Assembly (NCBI GenBank): GCA_030247845.1 | Contig: JAPDRP010000020.1 | Coordinates: 797,780 to 861,779 of the forward strand | Origin: Coniosporium tulheliwenetii | Taxonomy: Eukaryota; Ascomycota; Dothideomycetes | Reading direction: 5' to 3' | DNA length: 64,000 nt | Part shown: piece after piece, positions 1 through 11,290 of the stretch | Layout of the letters: each line of letters starts with the position of its first letter | How positions within the stretch are numbered: position 1 is the first letter of the stretch | Position numbers and translations under genes: made by a program | Notes under the pieces: model-generated | What the model was told of the DNA's origin: nothing | Seen by the model: only the letters and a program-made list of their open reading frames with translations | The model's database searches: none

Positions 1-756
1 ACTCATTGCGTACTAGCTTTGAAGCGTCTCTCCTGTGCTGTGAGAGTCTGTTAACAACCTCGAGGATCGTTATGTGACTGAAGATTCTATTATATATCCC
101 TGGTCCGTCTTATACTCACTGATCCGAGCTTATGGAGTAGGTGGCAAGATGAGTCTGGTTTTGAGTATTGTATATGTCAAAGATCAACCAGATATTCTTA
201 CATCTAAGCAGATGTCTCCTCCGTCTTCTTTCATACTCCTCGAAGTATTGAGCCATGAAAAGTAGTCCTCTTTACTCCATCCTTAGGCCCCTGTTCTTTG
301 TACGTTGTACTGTCCGCCGCCTGCGCGATTCAGGGGGTTACCACCCATTCCGTCGGGCTTGTACCAAGTCTTGCATCCTGCCGATCACCTTTGCGTGCTT
401 GAAACCTTGGCTTCTCGATTCGGGCAGAGATTCGGTACCCAGAGTGCCGAATGTCTTGGGTATCTACACGCCGGCGAGTACCTCCAGTGTCTACGCAACA
501 TCATAGCGAGAGGATGAACTATCGCCAGGAGCTCTTATATAACAGGCAACGGCCGCTCGATTACATCGTGACGAGATCGTGTGGTATGCTCCAGGAGATT
601 CGAGCATGGCGCTGAAAATATGCTCTATACATCTCGACTCAACATGTGCTTAAACTTCTCGATCTGCGTGCATCTATTAGCTATCATCCCATGTGTGCAC
701 GCCCACAGACTGCAATCCTACCTTCGTGCTAAGATACTTATCCACCTCCTCACTAT
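1..756. other. No recognised gene; window edge and 3' flank of RIB1
   Basis: Several short open frames exist on both strands (for example 305-517 plus) but none shows a family signature or a joinable exon chain. The last 80 bases hold what looks like the displaced C-terminal end of the neighbouring GTP cyclohydrolase gene (see that entry). Confidence 0.5.
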
Positions 757-1833
757 TCACCCCCTCTTCCCCTGCCACGCCAACGGCACCATCGGCACCC
801 TCTCCCTAACCACAATCTCCCTATTCGGCCCCTCAACCGCACGCACCTTATCCGGATTATTCGTCAGTAACCTTATCCCCCTCTGTCCCCCCATCCCGAG
901 ATCAACAAGTATACTCGTCGCGAGCCCATAGCTTCGCGCGTCCGCGGGATGTCGCAGCAGCAAGTTGGCCTCGTAGGTGTCGTTTCCGAGATCTTGCAGG
1001 TTGTACGCCTTGAGCTTCTCCGCGAGCCCGATCCCGCGCCCTTCTTGGCGGAGGTACACGATCACGCCCCCGCCGCTTACTTGCATGAGCCGCGCGGCTT
1101 CGTCGAGCTGCTCGCCGCAATCGCAACGTGCGGACCAGACGGTTTCGCCGGTGTAGCACTCGGAGTGGATGCGCACGAGGGGCGGTTGGGGCTCGTCGGG
1201 ATCAGTGGACTCGTCGGCGCCGTCTACGCTGGAGTTTGAGGAGCTTGAGGGCTCGTTGATCTGCCTCGGCGCTGAGGTTGGGCCGCCGCCTTCTTCCCGC
1301 CGTAGTTGCTCCAGCCGTGAGCTCGTCCGCCCGGGATGCAGTCGTCCGACATATGCGCCTCTAATCATGCGGTCTCTTTCGCTTTCTCCTGGCCGCGGCG
1401 CGTCTAAGCTTCGGCTCCGAATGTTGGACCCGAAGACGATGGCCAGATGTTCTTTGTTGTCCACGTCGTTGGTGTATAGGTGTAGAAACATTTCCTGACC
1501 AGTCGTGGTGGGGATGCGCGCGCGAACAACGCACTCGACGATTGGAAGCGACTCGACCAGCGCAGCCTGCGAAGGAGTAGAGACGCCGCTGTCGTAGACG
1601 GGAAGGGAATGCAGCCGGAGCTGATCATCCTGGCCTCGCGAGGGGGTGTTGGGAGGGGTGATTGCTGGAGTTATGAGGGGCGGTAACGGCTTTCGCGATC
1701 GGATGGGTTGCGGCTGAGCGTGGTCATGCATGCGGTTCAGGTTCAATTCGGAGGGTATGCGCATCGGCGTCTGGATCTCAGGCGTGAAGATTGGTGGTAA
1801 GGCGGGAGAGGCGTGGGCTGGGAGGTCGGGCAT
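757..1833 (-). CDS. RIB1: GTP cyclohydrolase II (riboflavin biosynthesis)
   Basis: This enzyme opens GTP to 2,5-diamino-6-ribosylamino-4-pyrimidinone phosphate, the first step of riboflavin synthesis, in the cytosol. The 358-residue frame has a Pro-rich, poorly conserved N-terminus (to about residue 95). The RibA core follows, with the zinc site CYTGETVWSARCDC (Cys226, Cys237, Cys239), RQEGRGIGL at 262-270 and RLLTNNPDK at 321-329, all family hallmarks. The frame stops after VPLAWQGKRG, short of the usual C-terminal tail. One more base in the five-C run at 760-764 would continue it as VNSEEVDKYLSTK to a stop at 677-679, which matches the tail expected of fungal homologs. I therefore read a one-base deletion, real or an assembly error. 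The tail loss would remove about 25 residues outside the catalytic core. The start is the only early Met upstream of the core; a CA-rich 8-mer repeat lies in the leader. Confidence 0.93.
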   Translation of the reverse strand: MPDLPAHASPALPPIFTPEIQTPMRIPSELNLNRMHDHAQPQPIRSRKPLPPLITPAITPPNTPSRGQDDQLRLHSLPVYDSGVSTPSQAALVESLPIVECVVRARIPTTTGQEMFLHLYTNDVDNKEHLAIVFGSNIRSRSLDAPRPGESERDRMIRGAYVGRLHPGRTSSRLEQLRREEGGGPTSAPRQINEPSSSSNSSVDGADESTDPDEPQPPLVRIHSECYTGETVWSARCDCGEQLDEAARLMQVSGGGVIVYLRQEGRGIGLAEKLKAYNLQDLGNDTYEANLLLRHPADARSYGLATSILVDLGMGGQRGIRLLTNNPDKVRAVEGPNREIVVRERVPMVPLAWQGKRG

Positions 1834-1841
1834 TGTGGGTT

Positions 1842-1873
1842 TGTGGTTGTGTGGTTGTGTGGTTGTGTGGTTG
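1842..1873. repeat. Four tandem 8-mers TGTGGTTG
   Basis: Perfect tandem array of four TGTGGTTG units directly upstream of the RIB1 start. On the transcribed strand it is a CA-rich leader (CAACCACA). Confidence 0.9.
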
Positions 1874-2785
1874 TGCGGTCTGTGTGAAAAGGTATATACA
1901 GCTCGGCGGAGAGTGCAATGGCCTGTAGGGATACCTAGGTAGGCAGTAGTGTTGGTGGTAAGAATAGCACGAAAGGTTTGGGTAATTGTTGCTAATCACA
2001 CATGTCGCAAGGCGGATGATGCAGAGTCGCCTGAAGTTGCGGAAGCCGAGGAAGTGCCCCTCCCCGAGCGAAGTCGGCGGAGACGCTGGCATCGGCGGAA
2101 GCGGGCGATGAACCAAGCGGGGAGTAATCCGGCATCAACCCGTTGCTGGACGGGTTGGACACCTGCAGACCTCGCACCATGTCGAACAATCCAGGTGAGA
2201 CGTGAGCTCATATTGCAAAATCCGTCCTCTGTCGTCTGAGGCTGTAGCTTCTCATGGTGGGGCAGTATCAGAGTATCAGAGTATCAGAGTATCAGAGTAT
2301 TGCGTGCGTTGCTGGCCGCAGGCATCGACAGTTGCAAAGCCTCCTGACCTCAACGGGACCACGGACTTTGGAAGAAGCTACTGTAAACAGACGTTGACTC
2401 GTAGTACATCAAAAGTGGTAGTTGTCAGATGCACTTCTCCGATCATTCTACAATGGATCCGATCCGGACCTGCTCTGCTCACTTCAGTGCTCATCCTCGT
2501 TGTCTTGATAACCTAGTATCCAATTCACACTTTTCCCGACCTCAGTCGGGTGTCGCACTGCCAAGTCCTCCCTCTTCTCTCTGATCCATCCACTGCCACA
2601 TACCCAAGCACCAAAAACTTCCAACTCCAGGAAGACCCCCAAATCTTCACCACGGCCCCGCTCAAACCCCGCCCCAAAGATCCCTTTGACATCTACTGTG
2701 TCAGCAACTTGGGACCGTAATCTTCTCAACCTAGATGATGCTCCCTAGCATCTATTGTTCAATTCCGTCTCCACCAGCGCAGCAC
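1874..2785. other. Intergenic region between RIB1 and CDK8 with a minisatellite
   Basis: It serves as the RIB1 promoter side and the CDK8 3' flank. It contains a second 8-mer array, AGTATCAG x 4.6, at 2264-2300. An ATG at 2179 is followed closely by a GTGAGA donor-like sequence but no following exon could be recognised. Confidence 0.5.
2264..2300. repeat. Tandem 8-mer AGTATCAG, about 4.6 copies
   Basis: Perfect consecutive copies of AGTATCAG in unique intergenic sequence. Confidence 0.9.
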
Positions 2786-4317
2786 TCACCCCTCCTTCAA
2801 CCTCTTCGTAGGCCTCAAACTGTCATCGGGCAACCCACTTCTCTTCGTCCCGGGTAGACTCCCTGTCCGGATATCGTTATCCTCCTGACTGACCCTCCTG
2901 CTTGGGTACTTCGTCGTTATGCCCTCAAAGCAGTTCATGCTCGGCCTCTCGCCCGTCGTGAAGTACTTGTGCTGCAGCGCCTGCTCCGCGGTGATGCGCT
3001 GCTGGGGATCATACGTCAACAGCGCCTTGAGCAAATCAAGCCCCTCCGGGCCGGGGTTCTCGGCAGCTCTCTTCTCGCCAGTCGGACTCTTCTCCACAGG
3101 CGGGTAGCCGTTCTGCTTCAGGACCCCGTTGTACCAGTTCTCGAGGCCGATAGGACGGTGCACGCGGCTGTTGCCACCAGCAGACAGAGTCGAAAGCTGG
3201 CTGTACTCTGGCATCGAACTTAGCAGCGGCCACTGCTTCACGTTCGGCACGCCCAGCACCTCCGCAATCTTGAGCATCTGGTTCCGCTGGAAGGGGACCT
3301 GCTTCTTTGCGTCCATCTTCGCCTCCTCGCCCTTAAAGATCGGCCTTAGGGAGAGCAGTTCCGCGAAGATGCATCCGACAGCCCACATGTCGATTGCGGG
3401 CGTGTAGTGCCGGCTTCCAAGCAGCAGCTCAGGCGCGCGATACCAGATCGTGACGACGACCTTGTCGCCCATGTAGAGGCTTTGCAGCGGCTTGAAGAAG
3501 AGGCGAGCGAGGCCCAGGTCGCCGATCTTGACGGAGCCGGCGGAGGTCACCATGATGTTGGCGGGCTTCAGGTCGCGGTGCATGACCCAGTTTCTGTGAA
3601 GGTACAGCAGGCCGTTGAGCAGCTGCCACAGGATGGACCTGATGGTCGGCGCTGGAATGCAGTGCCGTTGCGGGGTGCTGTGGTGGTGGATGATCTGGAG
3701 AAGGTCGTGCTCGGCGTACTCGAACACGATGAAGATGCATTTATCTTCGAGGATGATCTCGCGTGTCGAGACCACGTTCAGATGAGAGAGCTCGGTGCAG
3801 AGGGCCATCTCGCGGATGGCAGACTGGGAGAGGCCGGTGTATTGGGGCTCGCCCTCTTTGTCGGGCTTAAACCTGCGTGCATGTAAGAGATGTGCTCGCA
3901 AAGATGATAGCAGCAAGCGTGACGTAAGAGTTGGGACGTCGCCAAATGCGCCGAGCACTCGGCGTCATCTAAGTCTGACGCAGGAGTCGAAAGACTCAAG
4001 CAGCGCGGCTTTGGGGCACCCCGATATTTGACAGTATCCGCGTGCTCCGTGTTAGTAGCCGGCAACACTAGAGCTTCTCTGCATCATTCTATCGACATCA
4101 CCAAGGACAGCTGGTAGACTCCGCAGGCTGCTTTCGTGCACGGGGTCCACATCTTCCCGACAAAGAGAACCACCTACTTCTTAATAGCAAACTCCCCTAC
4201 AATGCCATTCTTCCCTTGGGCTTTGTAAACCCGGCCATATGTGCCGCTACTGATAAACCCAATAATCTTATAGCGTTCCATGACGCGCTTCTTGCTCGTG
4301 TACCCGCCTGAAGGCAT
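2786..4317 (-). CDS. SSN3: Mediator cyclin-dependent kinase CDK8 / Ssn3
   Basis: This is the kinase of the Mediator CDK8 module (with cyclin C/Ssn8, Med12, Med13), which phosphorylates the RNA polymerase II tail and transcription factors in the nucleus. Two exons, 4317-4178 and 3872-2786, are joined through a GTAGGT...GCAG intron (305 nt), giving 408 residues. Exon 1 reads MPSGGYTSKKRVMERYKIIG, then the Gly-loop SSGTYGRVYKA and FAIK with the catalytic Lys. Exon 2 opens with FKPDKEGEPQYTGLSQSAIR, where SQSAIRE is the CDK8-specific SMSACRE-like helix. The catalytic loop HRDLKPANI, the DLG (not DFG) motif typical of fungal CDK8, the APELLLGSRHYTPAID activation segment and the C-terminal TKRLKEG end are all present. 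Codons upstream of the chosen ATG stay open for a short way to an in-frame stop, so the start is good. Homologs often have a longer N-terminus. Confidence 0.96.
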
Positions 4318-5245
4318 CTTGGCGGAGTCCGTTGAATCTGATACAGCACCGAGACGTCAGGTGATGGATCGTTGAACGCTTTCGAGAAACGGGCCTCGTC
4401 TACGAGAGGCACAGCAGGGATGACAACACAAGCGAAATGCCGACTAAGAGACTCTTACAAAGGAAGCTTTTGAACTTCGTAGCTGTTAACGTTGCTCAAT
4501 GATTTTCACGGACGAGAATGATGAAAATGGAAGCCGCCAAATACGTTTGGACAGGCAAGGCAAAGACAGACTCAGAACAAGGACGTGCGCGCCTTGAACA
4601 CACTATGCAATAGCGCCTCCCGCTTTACCAAAGCTAAAACCTGGCGCAGAGTGATTATATAAAATATATACCATTAAAAGCCCTCTCAACAACCCCCGTC
4701 TTCAACCTCGCCGTAGCAGCCGCCGAAGGCGGCCCCCGGGTTTACCACCCGTCGTTGCAGACGCAGGGTTCGTCATCTCGCTCTGATTCATCCGGCACGA
4801 TCCGCCCGCAGGCGAGCTGCTTTTTACGCGTAACCCGTCACGCGGAGGATCATCTTACATGCGTTGGGCCGGAGGGTGGAGTTTAGCGGCGGACGTGTCG
4901 GGCGGAGGGACGTCCGTGGTCTTATGGAGGGAAGGGGGTGGATTGTACTAAGGCTCTCGCGGCTGCTACTCAATGAAGATTATGGTATAAATAGAGCTCA
5001 AGAGCACATGGGGAATAGCTATGTAGCACATGAACAAGCTGTCAAGTTTGCCAGCCTTGCCCAAAAAAAGATGGAACTCGATAATCACGTGATGCCACGA
5101 CAACAGACATCGTCCAGCAGTCAGGCTAATAGGTAAACCAGAGTGTCCGCGCTTCTACACGTCACTTAGAGCATCCAAGATATAGTCTCAAATCCAAACT
5201 CGCTCCAGTTTAAAGGAAAGCAAATATGCGCCGACGGCCAATGGC
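4318..5245. other. CDK8 promoter region and MetE-like 3' flank, no gene seen
   Basis: About 930 bases. A GC-rich patch at 4700-4900 and a 90-codon plus-strand frame (4864-5136) show no family signature. I see no supported gene. Confidence 0.5.
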
Positions 5246-6684
5246 CTACGGCTCGCCGGGCCAGATCTCATCCGCAATCTGCCTCACCAACTGCAGCTTT
5301 TTCGCCATATCATCATGTCCAACGAGATTACCCACCGCATGGCTCGCGAAGCCACACTGCGGACTCACACCGAGCCTCTTCAGCGCCTCCTCCTTACTCC
5401 CGACCTCGCCCTGCCCGATGATCTCCGCAGCTTGGTATACCCGATTCTTCATCTCATCCTTGTCCTCCATCTCGGGAAACTTGGAGGTGATGACGCCGAG
5501 GATGACGTTCTTGTTCTTCGGCAGCTCCTTGAGCGGCTCGAAGCCGCCGGCCCTTTGCGTGTCGTACTCGAGGTAGTATGTGTTGACGTTGAGGTGCTGG
5601 AAAAGCTTCACGGCTATGCGGTCGTAGCCGCCTTCGGAGAAATGGCGGGAGCCGACGAAGTTGCCTGGGATCGTACTATTAGCATTGCCTAGGATATCAA
5701 TTACCTCTGAGTGCCGACTGACCTCTGCAAAGATGCACACCGACGTGCATATCCTCCGGCATCTTAGAAACGCAATCGTTGTATAGCTCGATGTACGCAT
5801 CCAGTAGCTCGTCTGGCGTGTATATATTGTCTATATCCTCCTTCCAGCCGTCCAGCATCTTTTCAGAGCAGAAATCTGTGCGGTGGTAACATGAGCGACT
5901 GTAGAACTTGTACACACAGCTAGGGGTGTGAACGCACATGCTAGATTTGGATCATCAATCTGTATGTTCCTGCATCCGGCCTTATATAGAATATCGAACT
6001 CGACCTGATACGCGCGCGCAACGTCCTTGAAATACTCGGCATCGTTGCTGTAAACCTCTTTCGGATACGCCTCCCCCTGTTTATATCGAAAGTGGTACCA
6101 GTTCGGCGCCGCAATCGTCATCTTGATCTCGCCCCACCGCTCCTCCGGCACCAGCGTTTTGAGGTACTCGAACTGGCCAACGTAGGTGGACTCCCCGGTA
6201 TGCTTGATCTTGCCGGTGCAGATAACAGACTCGCCGGGTAGAACGCCCGCTTCGGTGAAGGCGGCAATGTCAGGGGCGTACGAGCGGAAGATATCAGCGG
6301 GCGGTTGGTAGATCTCTTCCATGCCGTCGAGGGCGGGCCAGAAGCTGCCCCAGAACATGTGTCTCCTGGAGCATAACAGCCATTAGCAATTGCTTCTGGT
6401 TAAAGTTCGCCAGTGCCCTGTCCAGCTTGCAAGCTCGTCCATCGTCCAAGTGGAAGGGGCCACACGTACCGATACTCTCCATCAGATATGGCACGAAACC
6501 CCCATTGGATCTGCTTCTCCACAATGTCCTTGATCGCGTTGTCTTCAATCTTCCGCAGTTCCTCTGCCGACTTCTTCTTCTCTTCTCCTTCCTCGCCGCG
6601 CGCCGTAAGGAGATCCTTGGGACGCAGGAGAGAACCTAGATGCTCGGCGCGGAAGGGAGGGTTGCGGTGGAGTTTTGCCGACAT
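5246..6684 (-). CDS. MetE-like (cobalamin-independent methionine synthase C-terminal type) methyltransferase
   Basis: The protein has the UROD/MetE C-terminal barrel fold family signature. Fungal and bacterial (YxjG/YxjH-type) members are methionine-synthase-related methyltransferases; the exact substrate is unknown. Four exons (6684-6470, 6365-5938, 5875-5723, 5664-5246) join in frame across introns of 104, 62 and 58 nt with GTACGT, GTGCGT and GTCAGT donors and CAG acceptors, giving 404 residues. Recognisable blocks are FRAEHLGSLLRP at the N-terminus, SDGEYRRHMFW across intron 1, QIDDPNLAYFCSEKM across intron 2, HLCRGNF across intron 3, then YDTQRAGGFEPL and a C-terminal SPQCGFASH. The DDPNLAYFC, HLCRGN and QCGFAS blocks carry the expected zinc and homocysteine-site residues of the family. 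Each intron falls within a conserved motif, which fixes the borders well. It is a single gene, minus strand, with no operon context. Confidence 0.92.
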
Positions 6685-7295
6685 GTTGACAGGTAAGGAG
6701 CTCCAATGCTTCAGAGGAGTGAGAGCTCAATGATAGCCCGTTATCGAAACGGTTGTTCGAGTAGAAGCCTCTACCCAGGTAAACTCAGCGAGTAGGCTCG
6801 CTCAGTATACCGCCGAGACAAGGCCATTAATCGCTTCGGCAATTGAAGGCCTTCAGCAACCGTAGATCATGCCCCTCCTTCAGTAGTGCTGCACCCCGCC
6901 ATGAGAGGTGGGTCCTCTCGGCGGCGGCGAGAGGCATTATGCATGATTGCAAGGCAGCTTGCCATCATAGGTGTAGACGAAGATGTGAGATTAGGACCCT
7001 GTTGTTGACGGCGGCAGGTTTTGATAATTAGGGTGTTGAAGTCAGACGTGAGGATATCCCGTCCCATCTCCGCCTTAGCGAAATGCGCTGGTCACGTGCA
7101 AGCTCACAGAACAACTACATCAATTTTAACTGTGCTCAAGCCCTCAATCAACCGCAACAAGTCATTATGGGTTATACCCGGCCAGGGATTGTCAACCATA
7201 AAGCAGCGGGGAATGATGGTACACGTTCAGATATCAATCAACACTCAAGTTGAATCGACTACTTTCATTTCCTGGAGGCGTTCAACAGAACCCCT
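6685..7295. other. Promoter region of the MetE-like gene, no gene seen
   Basis: About 610 bases between two minus-strand genes. Only short frames without recognisable domains occur. Confidence 0.5.
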
Positions 7296-8613
7296 CTAGC
7301 CCTGGAGCTTGTCTATCGGACCGTTTGGATGGATCAGCACCTTGGTGTACCCGTCTATCCGCTTGTCAAACTTCTCATACGCATCCGATGCATCATCGAT
7401 GTCGACTTCGTGCGATACAACGAACGATGGCTTCGCCCTTCCAGAGATGATCAGGTCTCGCAGATACCGGTTCTAATGAACAGTTAGCTTGTGATTACTG
7501 TCGGGGACGGTAGGGGAAAATGTACATATTTCTTGACGTTACATTGGCCCGTACCCAGCGACAAGCCCTGCGAGCGTCAGCTTCCTATTACACTAAAGGG
7601 TGAGTGGACTTACCTTTTCGAACAGCTTCCCAAAAGAAATCAGGATCTGGCCCTTTCCGCTTTGCTCATCCGGCGCGCCGGGGTCTGAAGGTACGTAAAG
7701 GCCTGGGATACCCAGGCCTCCTGTTGGCCGCGTCACCATGATCAATTGATCCAGAACAATGTTCGGCTGCTCCTTGTTCCCGCTCTTGTCGACCGCCTGA
7801 TACCCGACAGCATCAACGGCTCGGTCCACCATGCCTCCGTTCTTCTGAATGATCTGCTCGACCGGGTCGCTCTCGGTGAAGTTGATAGGCGTGCAGCCAA
7901 TCTTCTCCGCCGCTTGCAGCCTCTCGGCCACCTGATCCACTACAAACACGCGGCTCGCGCCCCTGATGACCGCCGAGTAGGCGGCCATCAATCCCACAGG
8001 CCCAGCCCCGAAGATGGCCACGCTCTCGCCCGGCTGGAAGCCAGACAGCACCAGCCCGTGCCAGCCCGTGGGGAAGATGTCCGCCAACAGCGCGAAGTCC
8101 GCCTCGTGCTCCGTGCCCTTGGGCAGCTTCAACGCATTGAAGTCCGCATACGGCACGCGCAGATACTGTGCTTGGCCACCCGCGTACGGGCCCATGGCGA
8201 CGTAGCCGTACGCGCCGCCGGCGAAGCCTGGGTTCACGCCCGTGCAGAACGCTGTCTTGCCCTCCTCGCAGTTGCGGCAGCGGCCGTCGGCCACGTTGAA
8301 GGGGAGCACGATGCGGTCGCCCTTTTCGAGGAGGGTTACGCCGGGGCCGACTTCGGTAACGATGCCCATGTTCTCGTGGCCGAAGATGAGGCCGGATTCG
8401 GCGGCGGTGCGGCCTTGGTACATGTGCAGGTCGGAGCCGCAGATGGCTGGTAAGACGTTAGCTGTCGGCGTTCTTGATTTCGGAAGGGAGGACAGAGTGG
8501 TTCGTACCGGCTGTGGTCACCTTGATGATGGCATCGTCAGGGTGTTCGATTTTCGGCTCATCGACCTCCTTGACGGAGACCTTGAACGGTCCTTCGTAGT
8601 GTACGGCCTTCAT
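7296..8613 (-). CDS. Zinc-dependent alcohol / glutathione-independent formaldehyde dehydrogenase
   Basis: A medium-chain dehydrogenase/reductase that oxidises alcohols or formaldehyde hydrate with NAD+. Four exons (8613-8508, 8446-7614, 7567-7526, 7472-7296) join in frame to 385 residues; introns are 61, 46 and 53 nt, and exon 3 is only 42 nt. Exon 1 starts MKAVHYEGPFKVSVKEVDEP; the catalytic zinc motif AAICGSDLHMYQ spans intron 1, followed by GHENMG. The structural-zinc lobe reads DGRCRNCEEGKTAFC, with Asp where many members have the first Cys, so one ligand differs. The Rossmann motif GAGPVGLMAAY and an Asp (VVDQ) after it fit NAD preference. NPGFAGGAYGYVAMGPYAGG is typical of the fungal formaldehyde-dehydrogenase-like clade. 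The C-terminal exon gives HEVDIDDASDAYEKFDKRID, the usual end of the family. The true substrate is not determinable from sequence. Confidence 0.92.
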
Positions 8614-9891
8614 GTTTGCGATATCCCGTTATGCGTATTGAAATGGATAGCTAGTTCGCGAGAGCAGTATTGAATTCAACCCGAGGGCTGGGAGATACGC
8701 TTCTTTATCCTCTGAACCCATCTCGTTCCGCGGACTCCCGCAGCCATCTGCTACCCCGCAAGCACTGCGTGATGAAGCTCTTGTCATTCCAAATTTCTTA
8801 CAGAATGAAATGCGCGGATGACATGCATGACAGCTCTGCGAACTCTGCGGCTGCGGGGTGAAGCGGGGATGGCGGGGTGCGCATGTGGGGTTGAGATCGG
8901 TGACCCCTGAGCCAGGGACGCCTTGCAGTACAAAATGACGAGGCTCCGCAACAATCGCAATTCTAGAACGTGGGTTGCTTTGTGATGTTGACGGTGGAGG
9001 TCGACGGTCGAGATGCCGCCGAGGTGCGTTTCCGACAGCCTCTGAATGGACCAAACACGATCCGTAGCAGCTCTCTTTCGGCGCGATTGCGCCTTGTTCA
9101 TAATCAGGCGTCCGGAGGAGAATGTCGAGTTGCCTAATCTAGTAAAGAGCTAGAAACCGCTGGACGACGATGCGAAGACCGATATCGCGGATGTGGTCTG
9201 CGGTCTGGCGGCGGCTCTGCACCTAGCCGTTCCTTTCGAGCGTCGAAGCGGCTCATCCTGCTACAAGTTCCAGAACCTGGTCTGCTTGGTGATATCGAGG
9301 GTGGAACGTCGAAGTGCCGCTGAGACGGGTGCTCGGCTGTTGGCCGCATCATCCCCAGTCCACGATGGAGGCGTTCTATCAAACAGACGTTCTTGCCTAG
9401 TCCGGCAAAAAGACGGAAGTTCGCAGAACGTCAAGGTGAAAGTTGGCGCAGCGGGCGTGTTGTTGAACGTCTCTGCTGTATCAATCTGAGGACGCAGCGT
9501 CGACAAGACTCAATACACTGGTTTAGAAATTTGGTAGATGGGTTTGAGTTTCTGGGCCCTGGAGTGCATTGCGGTATCAGCGATGGGGGTCGAGATGCCG
9601 CTGAGGCGGGTGTCCATTACAACTCCAATGCTAACGGCCAGATTGCACCGTGTAAATGTCCTGTTCACGGCGGCGCTCTACGAACCACGTATTACTGCCT
9701 GCTTTGGACAACAACGAAAATGGCAGAACGCCGCTTGTGAAGATTGATCAGTGTGCTATTGTGGTCGGGACCTGTAGAGAATGAATAGCATCTCACACAC
9801 TTCCGTAAATCCACATTTGTATGTTAATAATTACTTTCGGATATCATCTATTCTAAGCGCCTAGTCTAAAATCTGATGCAAAACGCCACGC
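8614..9891. other. Intergenic region with three degenerate copies of a ~290-bp unit
   Basis: Three diverged units start near 8960, 9260 and 9545. Each opens with TTC-(T/C)(A/G)G-like sequence, runs through TGG.(T/C)TGC(A/T)TTG and reaches a GTCGA(A/G)(G/A)TGCCGC(T/C)GAG core at about 9008, 9308 and 9589. The cores align over roughly 70 bases; the spacing is about 300 and 282 bases. Plus-strand frames through units 2 and 3 give short open stretches (9193-9489, 9538-9747), but no family is recognised and frames differ between units. This may be a relic of a tandemly repeated gene or a non-coding repeat. Confidence 0.45.
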
Positions 9892-11290
9892 TCATGCAGA
9901 TGCGGTACCATACGGCACAGGCGCAGCGCTCATGATATCCACATAGCCGTAGTTCTGCATGGCCGAGTCCTTGCCCATCTTCTCGGCCCAGGCACCCATG
10001 TCTTTTATGAAAGCCTGCACGGCCTCATCCTGGCTGAGATCAATCGGCTCCTCGTCCTTGCCGACCTGTCGAATCTGCGTGCCAGCCGCAACGTTCGTCA
10101 GACCGAAGTTATCCTGATCAAGCTGCTGCTTGATCGCGCCCTTGACCTTGCCCTCAAGGATGTCCTTGCATAGGTGGAACTCCTGGGTTACCGGTCGACC
10201 GAGACCAATACCATCGACCACGTCAAGAGCTCTAACCATCGCGCCGACAGTCTTGAAGCCGCCGGTTACGTATGTCTTTGTCTTGTGCAGTGCAGGCGCG
10301 ATCATGTCCGCGAACTCGAGGAAGAAAGCCTCCCGCTTCCTGGTCGAGTCGCGCTCGTGCTTGAAGGCAAGGTGCTCGTAGGTTCCTCCGGACAGCTCGA
10401 CGAAGTCGAAGCGGTTCTCCTCGAGCATGGCGCAGAGTTCGCGTGCCTCATCCGGGTTAAATCCCTTGTCCTGGAACTCGACGGAGTTGAGCTTGATGGA
10501 GACGATGAAGTCGGACTGGACACGCTTGCGGACCTCGCGAGCGATGTCTAGGATGAGACGAGCCCGGTTCTGGAGGGAGCCGCCGTACTTGTCCGTCCGC
10601 TTGTTCGTTGTGGGAGAGAGAAACTGCGCGAGGAGGTAGCCGTGGGCGCCGTGAAGCTCGATGCCATCGTAGCCGGCCTTCTCAAGGTATTCGGCTGCGT
10701 GCGCGAAGCCATCGATAATCCGCTCAATCTCCTCGTCAGTCGCGGCGTGGGGCTTTGCGAAGTGCATGCCCATGATGTTGCCCTATATGCTGTTAGGCGA
10801 TTGAGTTATGGCGGTGTATGTGATCTCATCTTACCTCCAGTTGAACATCACTGGCGGAGACGGGGTTCTTCTGTATCCGGTCCTCGACCTGTCGTCCTGG
10901 ATGGCTGACCTGTCCGACGATCAAGGAGCCGTGCTTCTTCGACTCGGCTGCCAGCTTCTTGAAGGCCTCAAATCGCTCACCCTCGAAGGGTGCTGTCCTC
11001 GGGATGATCGGGTTGCCAGCGGCTTCCAGCTGATCGGGCTCGATCATGATGTTGCCTGTCAGGATCACACCGAGTGCGCCCTCGCCCCATCTTCGGTAAA
11101 CATTGATGAGGTTCTTGGATGGTATGCCGCGCTTCTCAAAATTCTGGGGATCCCAAGACGAGATACGCTCGGTCATGGCAGCCTTGAGGAAACGGTTGGG
11201 GGCGGTCTTGCCGGAGAACTCAAACTTCAGCGGCTGCCCAAGGGGCGCGGGGTCGACGTCCGCAGACTCATATCGTGCTGACGGTGCCAT
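9892..11290 (-). CDS. Old yellow enzyme-type NADH:flavin oxidoreductase
   Basis: An FMN-dependent ene-reductase of the OYE / bacterial YqjM-like TIM-barrel family, reducing activated C=C bonds with NAD(P)H. Two exons (11290-10835, 10782-9892) join across a 52-nt GTAAGA...ATAG intron, giving 448 residues. The N-terminus has the FMN-binding strand KTAPNRFLKAAMTERISSW, then VILTGNIMIEPDQLE, then GQVSHPGRQ. Exon 2 has the FMN/substrate signature YDGIELHGAHGYLLAQFLSP, followed by NKRTDKYGGSLQNRARL, VSIKLNSVEF, the barrel-end YVTGGFKTVGAMVRAL and GIGLGRPVTQE. This order matches the complete domain. A C-terminal extension of about 60 residues after GRP is usual for fungal members. Physiological substrate unknown. 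Nothing in the neighbourhood suggests a biosynthetic cluster. Confidence 0.93.

Noticed and set aside
1842..2300. CRISPR-like repeats
   Set aside because: Contiguous 8-mers without spacers in a fungal genome; simple minisatellites.
3407..3886. 159-codon plus-strand frame
   Set aside because: Lies antisense to conserved CDK8 kinase motifs; a shadow frame.
7746..8453. 235-codon plus-strand frame
   Set aside because: Antisense to the dehydrogenase core; His/Arg/Ala-rich shadow of a GC-rich gene.
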